DNA from: Corynebacterium stationis
Lineage (GTDB): Bacteria > Actinomycetota > Actinomycetes > Mycobacteriales > Mycobacteriaceae
Assembly (NCBI RefSeq): GCF_001941345.1
Contig: NZ_CP009251.1
Span: 186,001-250,000, forward strand
Length of the DNA: 64,000 nucleotides
Direction: 5' to 3'
The number at the start of each line of letters is the position of its first letter. Position 1 is the first letter of the stretch. A program made the translations under genes and the position numbers. Below the pieces are notes generated by a model. The model did no database searches and was not told where the DNA came from. It saw only the letters and a program-made list of their open reading frames with translations. Positions 9,518 to 19,297 of the stretch are shown in pieces.

Positions 9518-10298
9518 ATCCTTACAGGCCACCTCCACGGATGCGTCGGTGGAGCTAGATTCCATTACCAAGTCCTATGGTCCAACCACGATTATTGGCG
9601 ATACCAGCATCCACATCAACGACGGCGAGTTCGTTGCCTTGCTGGGCCCATCAGGGTGCGGCAAGTCCACCATCTTAAAGATGATTGCGGGTCTCGCGGA
9701 GCCTTCCACCGGAACAGTCAGTACTGGGCAGAAGAAAGTTCAAGGTCCAGGCCCCGATCGCGGCATGGTCTTTCAAGACCACGCGCTGTTGCCGTGGATG
9801 ACCGCGCGCGGCAACATCGATTTTGGTCTGCGCTCCGCGCGCCCCGGCTTGAGCAAATCCGAGCGGGCCGAAATTACCCGCACCCACTTGGAGCAAGTAG
9901 GGCTTACCGATGCCGCCGACCGTCGCCCCGCCCGTCTTTCTGGCGGTATGCAGCAGCGTGTTGGTCTTGCGCGGGCTTTCGCCATCGACCCGCCAATTAT
10001 GCTTCTCGATGAACCCTTCGGAGCTCTCGATGCGTTGACCCGCCGTGAATTGCAACTGCAACTGCTAGGTATTTGGGAAGCCTCCCAGCGCACCGTCGTC
10101 ATGGTCACCCACGATGTCGACGAAGCGATTCTGCTCTCTGATCGTGTGCTCGTGATGTCCAAAAGCCCCGAGTCCACCATTATCGCCGACATCAACGTCG
10201 ACCTACCGCGTCCCCGCCACGACGCCAGCGAAGACCCGGCTGTTGAAACCAAGACCGCGGAGCTGCGCAAAGAGATGCTGAGCCTGCTCGAGCACTAA
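9510..10298 (+). CDS. ABC transporter ATP-binding protein (SsuB/NrtD/TauB type)
   Basis: The 262-residue ATPase has a complete set of nucleotide-binding motifs: Walker A GPSGCGKST near residue 46, a Q-loop in VFQDHALLPWMT, the ABC signature LSGGMQQRVGLARA, Walker B IMLLDEPFGALD and the switch His in VTHDVDEA. It overlaps the permease gene by 8 bp. Together the three genes encode a complete import system powered by this subunit. A large imperfect hairpin follows at 10353-10395. Confidence 0.9.
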   Translation: MTKSLQATSTDASVELDSITKSYGPTTIIGDTSIHINDGEFVALLGPSGCGKSTILKMIAGLAEPSTGTVSTGQKKVQGPGPDRGMVFQDHALLPWMTARGNIDFGLRSARPGLSKSERAEITRTHLEQVGLTDAADRRPARLSGGMQQRVGLARAFAIDPPIMLLDEPFGALDALTRRELQLQLLGIWEASQRTVVMVTHDVDEAILLSDRVLVMSKSPESTIIADINVDLPRPRHDASEDPAVETKTAELRKEMLSLLEH

Positions 10299-10352
10299 GC
10301 AAATTTATGCTTTAGGATAAGAGTATTGCCGCCTGCTACGACGGGATAGGAA

Positions 10353-10395
10353 GAAGACTCTGGGGCCCAGCCGGAAAGCTGGACTCAGGGTCTTC
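10353..10395 (+). terminator. Imperfect stem-loop after the ABC operon
   Basis: GAAGAC...GTCTTC closes a long imperfect stem whose apex is CCAGC-cggaaa-GCTGG. It lies about 55 bp after the ABC ATPase stop. There is no clean T-run, so it may be a weak terminator or an RNA-processing structure. Confidence 0.4.
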
Positions 10396-10482
10396 GCTTA
10401 ACTAATCGTTGACCTTGCATAGAACCTGTCCTAGCCTGAGATGTACGCATTTTTCTATAGGCCGCATCGCGTCGGGGGAGTA

Positions 10483-10926
10483 ATGAAGTTTTGGAAAGGC
10501 GCCGCCGCGTTGTTAGCTGTGGGCGCAGTAGCTTTTGGTGGTTCTATCGCGGGTACTAATTATGTGCTGGATTCGCGGGAAGAAGCCCAGTTAGGGGCAC
10601 AGCAGGAATTGCTTGATGCGCAAGAACGCAGCCAAATCGTGCCAGGAGTTGATGACAGCGTGGAGGCAGCGGCCAATGCGTCGGAGGTGCGAGACAATAT
10701 TGGTACCTATACGGTGCGCTGTCAGGTGCATGAAGGCAATGTTGACGGCGAGCTATTGGGCTTTGTCTTTGGTAATCATCATGAGGACGTAGAAACTGCG
10801 GTACACACGGCGGAAGGATTTCTGTCCCGTGTTGCCCCAGAAGGCAATGGGGATTTAAGCCATTGCAGAACCTGGGAGAAGTACTCGTCGATCGGTGCTT
10901 ATGATGCCTCAGGGCGCGCGGTCTAG
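10483..10926 (+). CDS. Small membrane-anchored or secreted protein of unknown function
   Basis: The preferred start is the ATG at 10483 (MKFWKG), preceded by GGGGGAG; the longer frame from 10441 lacks a ribosome-binding site. The 147-residue product has an N-terminal hydrophobic helix (AALLAVGAVAFGGSIAGTNYVL) that acts as signal anchor, then a hydrophilic domain with two cysteines (VRCQVH and LSHCRTW). No lipobox and no known domain are visible. It is a single-gene unit flanked by hairpins. Confidence 0.65.
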   Translation: MKFWKGAAALLAVGAVAFGGSIAGTNYVLDSREEAQLGAQQELLDAQERSQIVPGVDDSVEAAANASEVRDNIGTYTVRCQVHEGNVDGELLGFVFGNHHEDVETAVHTAEGFLSRVAPEGNGDLSHCRTWEKYSSIGAYDASGRAV

Positions 10927-10941
10927 CTTCTACAAAACTTA

Positions 10942-10986
10942 AAGCCCCGACTTCCCGCACCGTGAGGTGTTGGGGAGTCGGGGCTT
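10942..10986. terminator. Bidirectional Rho-independent terminator
   Basis: A strong GC-rich stem (AAGCCCCGACTTCCC paired with GGGGAGTCGGGGCTT) lies between the convergent 10483-10926 gene and embC. It can end transcription from both sides. Confidence 0.8.
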
Positions 10987-11018
10987 CGATTTCAAGTGAA
11001 GATTAAGGACGAAGCACC

Positions 11019-14000
11019 TTAATCTTCACCTTCCTTGCGGATCTTCATCTCGGAGTTCTGCCACCAGCCGGTGCGGGTGATTTCCTCGTAGTTGATAGCG
11101 GCTGGGTCTGGGGTGATACCAGCGGAGTTGGTGCGCAGCTCGTATTTCTGGATTGCGCCCCAGTCACGTGCCCAGTCACCGTCGAGGTAAGACGGAATCT
11201 CATAGGAGTAGTTGACGGCCTCAGCGGTAGCCATCGCGCCACCACCGGAGAAGGACTGGAAGTCCGTCAGAGAAGTCTGCGCAGGGGCATCCGGCAGGAT
11301 GCGGTACTCAGGGATTTCCGTGACACCAGCGAAGTGGTCAAAGGTGCGCTGGCAGGGGAACTGGAATGCCGTTGACCAGTCCAAAAGGCCTGGAATGGAA
11401 GAGTCGAACTGGGAGTTCAACGAGGTCAGCTCAGGTACACGCGGTGGGGTAAAGGCAAGCCAGGAATCTTCGTCGGTGGAGTCATCGACAGCCACGAGGC
11501 GAACCACGTTGGCTTCTTCAGGAATTTCATCGAGTGCTATGCGCAGATTGCGCCACTTCGGTGCGGCACCGACATCGCGAAGCTCGAGCTCACCAGTGTT
11601 GGTGACCTCATTGCCCTCACCTAGCGTGCCGTATTCCAGGGTCAGCTCCATGCCTTCTTGCTCAATGTCATTGACATCGTGGTGGTAGATATCGCCCGCG
11701 GCAGATACTGCCAGAACGGGAGTGTTTTCACCGGCTTGCTCTGGCAGGTTGTACCACTGCGTGGTCACCTCAGAGGTACCGCGCTGGGCCGAATTGTAGG
11801 AACCCAAAACCGGCACCTTGGTGTAGTCCAAGTTGAACGGCAGGTGCATGGTTGAGCCATTGACACCATCGGTGCCGCGGATGCCACCGGAGGAAGTATC
11901 GGTAGCGTTTTCAGCAGTGGATTGAGCATTCGAGCTGGACTCGGAGTCACCAGACTGCCCGCCGAGCGATGGATCGCTGCTGGAGCTTGCTTGCTCCGAA
12001 TTCGACGGGGAGGAACCGGACTGGTTCGAACCAATCGCTCCGACAGAAGCGGAGTTGAGGTTTTCTGGCTCAATATCTTCAGGGATGAAGTTTGGGTCAA
12101 AGCCACGGTTTTCCTCATCCGGGTTGATCAAAGAATCACCGAGTTCACCTGTAACCGGAGTCAGGAAGGAATCGTTGGTGTTAGTTTCAATCAACGCCGA
12201 ATCAGCCATCTGGCAGACATTGCCACCCAAAGCCTTCAAGTTGCCTTGACCGACCGAGTAATTCGGCGACTGCGAGATATAGCCCTTGGCAAAGGATAGG
12301 CAAGAAAAGGCCACGATGGCGATACATGCAATCGCCAGCGGCGCAGACAAAATATTTGCCCGCCGCTTCGTGGAGACCTGCGGCTGTTCAATGCCATGGT
12401 TCTTGCGGTAGTTATGCCGCAGCGCCTGAACAATACCAATGGCGATGATGATAAGACCAATGACCATGACCACGGTGGAGGCTTCAACGGCCATGAACTG
12501 AACAGAACGGTCCCACCAAGGAATCCCGAAGGAAGATACATACCACCAGGCATTCCAGCCGGCTAAGGAGATAGCCATGAGCATGACTACCGATGCCACC
12601 GCGAAGGTACGCGCACGGGTTGAACGCATTGCAATTTGCGACAGAACAACGGCGCCGAGTGCAGCGATCACGCCGGCGATGCCCGCGTAAATACCGAAGT
12701 GGTGCGTCCACTTCGTCGGGGTGAACATGAGGAAGAACATGCTCAACGCCATGATGATGAGCAGACGCTGGGTTGGGCCCTTCGGCGTACCCAAAACCTT
12801 CTTATCGCGGATGAAGGCGTAAATGATCAACGCTAGCGAGAACAGCATGGTGAACATGGCGAAACGGCGCGTCAGCGAGCCATCAACCGAGCCTTCGAAC
12901 AAAGTGGTGTAGCGAACGTATTCGTCGTACCAGTTCAGCGATGGGCCCACGGCAGAGCGCACGCGCGTGGATTCCAGCACTGTGGCCAAAGTCTGATCAC
13001 TAAAGACCAAAGCGATAACGCTGGTGCCTACCGCCAAGAAAGAAGCCACTAGTGGCAGCCAACCGCCGACGGATTCCTTGCGGCGGCTAAAGATAGAAAA
13101 CAGCGCGGGCAAGCTGACTAGGAATACGCCTACGGCGAAGAGACCTGTAGGACCCGCGGTCAGCGTCAGCGTTGCGGCGATGGTGCCGATAGCTGCTGGC
13201 AGCATGCGCGAAGTAGCAATCGAGCGCTCAAAAGAAGCCCAGGTAAAGACGACGCCGAAAGCCACGATGGGCTCTGGGCGAATACCGTTGTTGTACGGCA
13301 ACCAGAAGGCCAAGAACATAAACGCGGCGGTCCAGTGCGCGACGCGACGGTCATTAATAACTGGACCAAAGCGCGGCAGGATCTCACGCGAGAGAATAAA
13401 CCACGTTAAAATCGCTGCGATCAGCGTTGGGATACGCATGAAGACAGAGGTGGCCGAAATATTGGAGAGAAACGCCACGAGGTCGTAGTACGGGGTACCA
13501 AAAGGTGCCTCGGGAACGCCGTACCAACGGTAGTAGTTGGCCATATACGTCGAGTGTTCTTTGACCCGACCCATGGTCAAAATGAAGCCATCATCTGAGG
13601 TATTAGCACCAAATATGTGCCAGAAGACCAAGATGGCAGAGACAACACCATCGAGTGGGCGCACCTGCTTCCAGGTCGCTGGCATGAAGCTAATCTTCTT
13701 GCCGTCCAAGCGGTCCATACGCGCGATGCACACCAAGGCAGCCAGCATCATGACGGCGCCACCAATCATGGCGACCAACTTGATGGTGGATGGCGAAGAA
13801 GTAAACCGGGAGTTGATTTCCACGTGGACATTCATCCCGGCATCGGAAAGCTGCGCGAGGTTCTCCGGGGTATCTTCAATCTCGGTAAAGACACCAACTA
13901 CCTGCGGACGCAGGTCATCTTCAGATTCCTCGGTGAAATCACCAACGCTGACGGTGGTGCCATCTTCGACGGCGTTGATGGTCAACACGTCGTCATCGTT

Positions 14001-14414
14001 AAGCTGCGAAACCTGCTCGGCGGAAAGCGAGAGCACAACCTCATCTAAGGAGATAACCGAAAGGCCATCTTCTCCCGCACGCACAAACATGCCGCGGTTC
14101 GATGCTTCCTCTGACTCCGGTGGAACCGTGCCATAGAGCATGTCCTGGCCTTCGCGGAGCATATCGATGGCAGCGACCGGAATGGCAGCATCAATTTCTT
14201 CCGGGGAGACGGAAATCAGCGGCGCAGTCACCGAATTCAAAGAATCATTCGCAGGCCAGTCAAAAGAAGACTGGGTCTGCGTAACTGGCAAAAACGGCGT
14301 AGCTAAAAACAACACGAAGCCTAAAAGGCCGGTGATGATTGCAGCAAGGCGCAGCCCCTTGGGTGCAGGGCGCGCGCTTAGCTCAGGTAGCTCGGCGGTG
14401 TAGACATCATTCAC
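11019..14414 (-). CDS. embC: Arabinosyltransferase Emb (arabinogalactan, ethambutol target family)
   Basis: The 1131-residue membrane glycosyltransferase extends the arabinan of arabinogalactan using decaprenylphosphoryl-arabinose on the outer face of the membrane. An N-terminal membrane helix is followed by an extracytoplasmic domain, then a block of about a dozen helices. The first loop carries the GT-C acidic motif NTSDDGF with Asp275-Asp276. The C-terminal part is a large carbohydrate-binding region. A Ser-rich low-complexity insertion is encoded at about 11895-12040. Corynebacteria usually have one Emb protein where mycobacteria have three. aftA lies 11 bp upstream, so the pair is probably an operon. 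Confidence 0.93.
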   Translation of the reverse strand: MNDVYTAELPELSARPAPKGLRLAAIITGLLGFVLFLATPFLPVTQTQSSFDWPANDSLNSVTAPLISVSPEEIDAAIPVAAIDMLREGQDMLYGTVPPESEEASNRGMFVRAGEDGLSVISLDEVVLSLSAEQVSQLNDDDVLTINAVEDGTTVSVGDFTEESEDDLRPQVVGVFTEIEDTPENLAQLSDAGMNVHVEINSRFTSSPSTIKLVAMIGGAVMMLAALVCIARMDRLDGKKISFMPATWKQVRPLDGVVSAILVFWHIFGANTSDDGFILTMGRVKEHSTYMANYYRWYGVPEAPFGTPYYDLVAFLSNISATSVFMRIPTLIAAILTWFILSREILPRFGPVINDRRVAHWTAAFMFLAFWLPYNNGIRPEPIVAFGVVFTWASFERSIATSRMLPAAIGTIAATLTLTAGPTGLFAVGVFLVSLPALFSIFSRRKESVGGWLPLVASFLAVGTSVIALVFSDQTLATVLESTRVRSAVGPSLNWYDEYVRYTTLFEGSVDGSLTRRFAMFTMLFSLALIIYAFIRDKKVLGTPKGPTQRLLIIMALSMFFLMFTPTKWTHHFGIYAGIAGVIAALGAVVLSQIAMRSTRARTFAVASVVMLMAISLAGWNAWWYVSSFGIPWWDRSVQFMAVEASTVVMVIGLIIIAIGIVQALRHNYRKNHGIEQPQVSTKRRANILSAPLAIACIAIVAFSCLSFAKGYISQSPNYSVGQGNLKALGGNVCQMADSALIETNTNDSFLTPVTGELGDSLINPDEENRGFDPNFIPEDIEPENLNSASVGAIGSNQSGSSPSNSEQASSSSDPSLGGQSGDSESSSNAQSTAENATDTSSGGIRGTDGVNGSTMHLPFNLDYTKVPVLGSYNSAQRGTSEVTTQWYNLPEQAGENTPVLAVSAAGDIYHHDVNDIEQEGMELTLEYGTLGEGNEVTNTGELELRDVGAAPKWRNLRIALDEIPEEANVVRLVAVDDSTDEDSWLAFTPPRVPELTSLNSQFDSSIPGLLDWSTAFQFPCQRTFDHFAGVTEIPEYRILPDAPAQTSLTDFQSFSGGGAMATAEAVNYSYEIPSYLDGDWARDWGAIQKYELRTNSAGITPDPAAINYEEITRTGWWQNSEMKIRKEGED

Positions 14415-14425
14415 GACAAAATACC

Positions 14426-16366
14426 TTAGTTCACTCGAGCGGCGACGACGAAAGGCCCAATCTGCTTAACGTCCCAGAGATCGGAATCGTTGAAGACCTC
14501 TGGGTCAAACAAGATGGCGTCATAACGGACATTGGGCTGGTTAGGGAAGATATCCACCGCCAGGTGTGCCTTGTAACCATCATCGGGCGATTCAATATCG
14601 CCGCGGAAGATCATGGCATTGGGCACATCCCACGGGTTATTTTCTAGCGTGTCGACGAACTCCTGAGGGCTCTGGTCCCAAGAATTTTCTGCCCACGTAG
14701 CCATCTCTTCATTGCGCTGCTTAAACTGCCCCAGCGGATTGGCGTAGTGCGCGGTAAAAGCATTGAAGCCGTAGTACGGGTAATAGGCCATAAAGAGCTT
14801 CTCATCCGTCATTACGACATCAGCGTTGTGGCCTTGGAAGAACTCATCGATCTCGGTGTAGTACCGCGCGGAGTCGGCAGGGAATTTATCAGCGCGCTCA
14901 CCGTTGCCGTCGGTATCGGAATAGGCACTATCAATCGCGGTTTGGTGTTCCGCCGGGATTTCTTGCATGTAGAAAATTCCTGCCAGCGCGGTAATGACTG
15001 CGACTACCGCGGCGAGGTATTCGCGGGTGCGATATTGCTCGTAGAGATGAGCAAGACCCAAAACACCAGCGGTAGCCATAATCAGCACGACGAGGATTTC
15101 GAGGCGGAAACCCAGCAACGTCGTGCCCAATAGTGGCAGCACCATGGATGCGACAATCCACAGGTACACGCCAATCAGCGCCCAACCCAGCGTGCGAATG
15201 TGGACGTTTTTAACGCGGATGACCAAGTAAACAATGCCGATAAGACACAGCAAGCCAACTATGGACGGCGCCAAAAATGGCACGGGCACTTCGGTGCCTT
15301 CTGCCGGTAGGTAGTGCTGGGCGGCAGTTTCGGTGGGGAAGTCCGCGCGCAGAACCGCGAGGAGATAAGGCCCCCACGCGATTGCGGCAATGGCCAAAGA
15401 ACCAAATCCAATAACCGCTAGGCGCACAATCGGTTTGAAGGAACGTTCCACAATCGCGGTCACCAGAGCCACGAAAGACACGACCGTAACAGCAATCGCG
15501 CCGGTAAATAGCGTGTAGAACGTTGCCGAGATTCCCAAGAATACCAACAGTCCAACCGTTGATCCCCAGGAACCGTGGAAAGCGCGTGAGCACATGACCG
15601 CTGCGGCTGGAACACCCAGCGCAATAACAGCGGAGTATGGTTCATCGACAGCGAGTGTCAGCGTCAACGCGGTGGTGGTCAGCGCAATGACCGTGCCCAA
15701 AGGCAAAGAACCCGTTAAGCGTTGCCAGACAGGAACCAACAAGCAGCAAGCCATGGCGATAGAAACCAAAGACCACGGCTGGAATGCTTCCCAACCTTGC
15801 AACCCTAAAAGATTGGCCATTCGCCCGCCGAGCCAGAACCAACCCATGGGATAAAAAGTGGGCATATCAGCATAGTTCATATCCGCATAGCCGCCCTCAA
15901 CGGTCATGCGGGTCAAAAACTGGGTGCGAAAGACCTGGTCAACCTGAATACCGTGCAGCCATAACTTGGACGCTGATAGCGGCATCCCCAAACTACAGAT
16001 GACAATCAGCGCAGGGGATAGATAAGCCACCACGACTGTTAGCCATGCCAGCGGCCCTTTGCCCTGCACACCGCGTTTGGTCCACAGATACAACAAGCCG
16101 GCGACGATTACTACCGTGACCACAATGCCCGCGGTGGACAGGCCGCGGGTGACCATCGAGGTATTAAAAGCAGGCAAAGAAACCTGTTTGAACACAAACC
16201 AGGCTATTAACGTAACTAAGCCGCCACCGATGGCCGCTGCCGCCATACCGACTAAGACGCCAAGGAAACTTGTCGTATCGCGAGTTGCAGGCGTAAGCGA
16301 ATGGGTATCGCGCACTGGGGTGGAATCGGCAGGCGGGTTGGCCTCCGCTGAATCGGTCACAGTCAT
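14426..16366 (-). CDS. aftA: Galactan 5-O-arabinofuranosyltransferase AftA
   Basis: The 646-residue polytopic protein has about a dozen membrane helices in its N-terminal two thirds and a soluble C-terminal domain. AftA adds the first arabinofuranose from decaprenylphosphoryl-arabinose onto the galactan chain, which primes the polymer that Emb extends. The position directly upstream of emb is the conserved actinobacterial arrangement. The acidic pair typical of the family can be seen after the early helices (YADMNYADMPTFYPMGWFW region). A strong hairpin at 16405-16442 separates it from dprE2, so aftA-emb is probably transcribed separately from dprE1-dprE2. Confidence 0.9.
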   Translation of the reverse strand: MTVTDSAEANPPADSTPVRDTHSLTPATRDTTSFLGVLVGMAAAAIGGGLVTLIAWFVFKQVSLPAFNTSMVTRGLSTAGIVVTVVIVAGLLYLWTKRGVQGKGPLAWLTVVVAYLSPALIVICSLGMPLSASKLWLHGIQVDQVFRTQFLTRMTVEGGYADMNYADMPTFYPMGWFWLGGRMANLLGLQGWEAFQPWSLVSIAMACCLLVPVWQRLTGSLPLGTVIALTTTALTLTLAVDEPYSAVIALGVPAAAVMCSRAFHGSWGSTVGLLVFLGISATFYTLFTGAIAVTVVSFVALVTAIVERSFKPIVRLAVIGFGSLAIAAIAWGPYLLAVLRADFPTETAAQHYLPAEGTEVPVPFLAPSIVGLLCLIGIVYLVIRVKNVHIRTLGWALIGVYLWIVASMVLPLLGTTLLGFRLEILVVLIMATAGVLGLAHLYEQYRTREYLAAVVAVITALAGIFYMQEIPAEHQTAIDSAYSDTDGNGERADKFPADSARYYTEIDEFFQGHNADVVMTDEKLFMAYYPYYGFNAFTAHYANPLGQFKQRNEEMATWAENSWDQSPQEFVDTLENNPWDVPNAMIFRGDIESPDDGYKAHLAVDIFPNQPNVRYDAILFDPEVFNDSDLWDVKQIGPFVVAARVN

Positions 16367-16404
16367 GGGGTTAGTCTCCCATACATAGGCGTTATTCCTT
16401 GCTA

Positions 16405-16442
16405 AAGGCCGCTTCCATAAATCTAAACGTGGAAGCGGCCTT
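16405..16442 (-). terminator. Terminator hairpin between dprE2 and aftA
   Basis: A perfect 13-bp stem, AAGGCCGCTTCCA paired with TGGAAGCGGCCTT around a 12-base loop, lies 50 bp after the dprE2 stop on the minus strand. Confidence 0.75.
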
Positions 16443-16491
16443 AAAAATCAGAGGTCGAAGAGCATGAAATTATGAAGTCCGGCTCAAGGTT

Positions 16492-17250
16492 TTAAAACGG
16501 CAAACGACGGAAGATCGACTGCGGAATGAACTTGAATGCCAAAGAAACGTACTGGAACAGTGGGTGGACAAAGATGGAGTCCTTGCCTTCCAACACTGCC
16601 TTGACGGTTGCTTCAGCGACCTCATCAACGTTGACGGTCAGCGGTGCTTCACCAGCGTCAGCGGACATCTTGGTACGAACCTGGCCGGGACGGACAACCA
16701 GAACGTTAACGCCAGTGCCACGCAGTGCCTCATTGAGGTTGACGTAGAAACCATCGGTGCCGGCCTTGGATGCGCCGTAGACAAAGTTCGAACGACGCAC
16801 GCGCATGCCCGCTACGGAGCTCATCGCCACGATGGTGCCATGCCCCTGCGCCTTGAACTTCTTGCCCAGTAGAACACCAACAGATACTGGTGCGGTGTAG
16901 TTAATCTGCGCAGAAGCCACGGCCTTTGCCTGGTCCTGCCACAGTTCTTCCTGGTCACCCAAGGTGCCAAAAGCTACAACAGCAACGTCAACATCGCCGC
17001 GCTCAAATGCCTTGTCGATGACCTGTGGGTGGGACTCAAAATCAGTCGCGTCGAAGTCAATAACTTCAACGTCTGCACCCTGTGCCTTCAAAGACTCCAC
17101 TGCGTCAGTAATGCGTGGGGAATCAGCGCGCGCCGCGAGTGATACTTTGGCTGGGCCGTTCTCTAAGAACTCGGAGATGATTCCCAGTCCGATTTCGCTG
17201 GTGCCGCCGAGCAGCAGCAGGTGTTGTGCTTGTCCAGTTGCGTTAAGCAT
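16492..17250 (-). CDS. dprE2: Decaprenylphosphoryl-2-keto-ribose reductase DprE2
   Basis: The 252-residue short-chain dehydrogenase/reductase starts at MLNATG (17250). The frame runs open further upstream, but only as the antisense of dprE1. The nucleotide-binding GGTSEIGLG motif is near the N-terminus, and SSVAG plus YGASKAG (Tyr/Lys pair) mark the catalytic centre. DprE2 reduces the keto intermediate made by DprE1 with NADH to give decaprenylphosphoryl-arabinose, the sole arabinose donor for AftA and Emb. It lies 13 bp after dprE1 in the same operon. Confidence 0.92.
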   Translation of the reverse strand: MLNATGQAQHLLLLGGTSEIGLGIISEFLENGPAKVSLAARADSPRITDAVESLKAQGADVEVIDFDATDFESHPQVIDKAFERGDVDVAVVAFGTLGDQEELWQDQAKAVASAQINYTAPVSVGVLLGKKFKAQGHGTIVAMSSVAGMRVRRSNFVYGASKAGTDGFYVNLNEALRGTGVNVLVVRPGQVRTKMSADAGEAPLTVNVDEVAEATVKAVLEGKDSIFVHPLFQYVSLAFKFIPQSIFRRLPF

Positions 17251-17263
17251 GCAGATTCCTTTC

Positions 17264-18679
17264 TTAGCGCAGCTCGAGGCGGCGTGACATGTCGGAGGCG
17301 AAGACGCCCGTTGGGTCAATGTTGTTGCGGGTCTTGAGCCAGCCGTCAAGGCCGGGATACATGGCGTGGAAATTCTCCGCAGAGGTGCGGGATTCCTTAG
17401 CCAAGTACAAACGGCCGCCGAATTCCATGACGCGCTTATCCAAGTCATCCAAGAATTCCCCCAGACCTGGACGGATGGGGAAGTCCACGCAGACGTTCCA
17501 GCCTGGCATCGGGTAGCTCAACGGCGCTTTGTTGCCTGGGCCAAACAGCTTGAATACGTTCAGCGCGGAGTAGTGGCCGGACTTCTGCATATCGCGGATG
17601 ATGTCCTTGAAAGGCTCAACAGCGTCCATTGGAACTACGAACTGGTACTGCAAAAAGCCCTTGGAACCATAGCCGCGGTTCCACTCACCAATAAGGTCGA
17701 GCGGCTGGTAGAACTGTGTCAGGTTCTTGACCTGGTTCTTCGCTGGTGCGCCCATGGCGTAGTAGGCCTCACCGATGGCCATGAGCGAAAGCTTATTCAT
17801 GGTCCAGGATGGGAAGATATCTGGCACGGTCATCAGCTGCGGTGCGTTGAACTTCAACGGGTCAGCAGCAAGCTTCGGCGCGAATTCTTTCAGCTGCTCC
17901 AACGTTGCCAAAGAACCACGGGAGATTGTCGAGCGGCCCAGCTTTGGCTCAGGTGAGATCACGTCGAACCAAGCGGAAGAATAGGTGTAATTGTGCTCAG
18001 AACCATCAGAGTGCGCCGCAACGGTTTCATCCAGGTTGCTGGTGCGCTCAGTATCAGCGATGAAGTACGCGGTTTCGGTCTTGGTCATGCGGATCTGCGC
18101 GCGCAGGATAATACCGGTCAGACCCATACCGCCGACGGTGGCCCAGAATAACTCTGCGTCTGGGTCATCCTCGCTGCCTTCGGGCGTCAGGTGCAGCACC
18201 CGGCCATCAGCAACCAGCAATTCCATCGAGGTGACGTGGTCACCAAAGGAGCCTTCGGAGTGGTGGTTCTTGCCGTGAATATCTGGACCAATAGCGCCAC
18301 CGATGGTGACCTGGCGGGTACCAGGCAGAACCGGAACCCACAGGCCAAACGGCAGGGCAGCCTTCATCAGCTGGTCTAAGGTGACACCGGCATCAACATC
18401 AACAATTGCCGATTCCGGGTCGATGGAGTGAATACGGTTAAGCGACTGCATGTCAATGACAAGGCCGCCGGCATTTTGCGCTGGGTCGCCGTAGGAACGA
18501 CCCATGCCGCGGGCGATAACGCCGCGGCGCAGGTGATCTGGTTTATCTGCATTATCGTCGGCGACCATGGCAACGGCCTGACGGATTTCATCTACGTCAG
18601 CGGTTGCCAGCACATGTGCGGTTGTAGGAGCCGTACGGCCCCAGCCATGTAAAGATTTTACGGTGGTGTGCAATTCCAT
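17264..18679 (-). CDS. dprE1: Decaprenylphosphoryl-beta-D-ribose 2-oxidase DprE1
   Basis: The 471-residue FAD enzyme oxidises the 2-hydroxyl of decaprenylphosphoryl-ribose. The N-terminal FAD-binding half contains [13 protein letters not shown] and [21 protein letters not shown]; the rest is the substrate-binding domain. The cysteine that benzothiazinones modify in M. tuberculosis (Cys387, in GWNICVDFP) is conserved here at about residue 397 in GWNVCVDFP. The ATG at 18679 has a GGA 8 bases upstream; a TTG at 18688 is an alternative. It pairs with dprE2 immediately downstream. Confidence 0.93.
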   Translation of the reverse strand: MELHTTVKSLHGWGRTAPTTAHVLATADVDEIRQAVAMVADDNADKPDHLRRGVIARGMGRSYGDPAQNAGGLVIDMQSLNRIHSIDPESAIVDVDAGVTLDQLMKAALPFGLWVPVLPGTRQVTIGGAIGPDIHGKNHHSEGSFGDHVTSMELLVADGRVLHLTPEGSEDDPDAELFWATVGGMGLTGIILRAQIRMTKTETAYFIADTERTSNLDETVAAHSDGSEHNYTYSSAWFDVISPEPKLGRSTISRGSLATLEQLKEFAPKLAADPLKFNAPQLMTVPDIFPSWTMNKLSLMAIGEAYYAMGAPAKNQVKNLTQFYQPLDLIGEWNRGYGSKGFLQYQFVVPMDAVEPFKDIIRDMQKSGHYSALNVFKLFGPGNKAPLSYPMPGWNVCVDFPIRPGLGEFLDDLDKRVMEFGGRLYLAKESRTSAENFHAMYPGLDGWLKTRNNIDPTGVFASDMSRRLELR

Positions 18680-18786
18680 AATTTCCAAGCTTACCTAGCT
18701 TTAGGGATACACCACCTAACCAACGGGGCTCATTCACTGTTTACACAGGTGATTTTCAGTACAAGGATCCGGGATTCGGATATTTC

Positions 18787-19137
18787 CTACACATCCTCAG
18801 TAGTTGTCGCTGCTTCTTCTGCGCGCGTGGTCAGTTCATTGAGCGTCTCTTCGGCGTATCTGCTAGCAATCAGCTGCTCATATAACTCGGCATAAGCTTG
18901 CTCATACATGGCGTAGAACTCTTTGTTATCAAAGAAGCGTTCCTTAAGGATGCCGCTATCGCTGCCGCCGCCTGCGCCTGCACCTTCACCTTCTTCACCA
19001 CCAGGCATTTGCCCACCTTCTGGCATCTCCATACCTTCTGGCGGCTGTGGCATTTCGTCGTTAGTTGGTATCTCGGGCATTTCCATACCCTCAGGCATTT
19101 CCATGCCTTCGGGAAGAGCGGCAGGTGCAGACCGCAA
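18787..19137 (-). pseudogene. 3' remnant of a CotH kinase-like gene
   Basis: The frame encodes the end of a CotH-like protein. A Met/Glu/Pro-rich repeat (PEGMEMPEGMEMPE) and a Gly-rich linker are followed by a C-terminal block (ERFFDNKEFYAMYEQAYAELYEQL) typical of secreted CotH-family proteins. The kinase-like core and any signal peptide are absent. At about 19130 the minus-strand homology stops and the plus-strand remnant of a histidine kinase begins. The frame has no ribosome-binding site and is unlikely to make a working protein. Confidence 0.65.
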
Positions 19138-19297
19138 TCAACCAGATGCCCCGCAGGGACACTTAGGACTTAGCGGATTAAAAGAACGCGTTGGTGCAGT
19201 GGGCGGAAAGATTTCTACTTCGCATGCAGCAGGTAAATTTATCCTTCAAGCCGGACTTCCTTTGCGCAGTCAGAGAAGAAACCGAGAGGAAAAATAG
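19127..19297 (+). pseudogene. 3' remnant of a sensor histidine kinase
   Basis: About 56 codons encode the last part of a NarL-partner type kinase ATPase domain: GLSGLKERVGAVGGKI (the G2 box region of HATPase_c) followed by a short strand and the stop TAG at 19295-19297. The dimerisation domain, the phosphorylated His, the N and G1 boxes and the sensor are missing. The stop overlaps the GTG of the response regulator by one base, as in an intact kinase-regulator operon. The upstream part was evidently deleted. Confidence 0.7.

Noticed and set aside
10353..10395. Hairpin considered as 4.5S RNA or a riboswitch
   Set aside because: The conserved SRP loop sequence is absent and no known riboswitch core fits; kept only as a weak terminator-like structure.
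13537..14136. 199-codon plus-strand frame
   Set aside because: Antisense to emb; Ser/Thr-rich shadow without a start signal.
18787..19137. PEGMEM repeats considered as a new repeat protein or direct-repeat array
   Set aside because: Only a few imperfect units, best explained as the linker of a truncated CotH-like protein.
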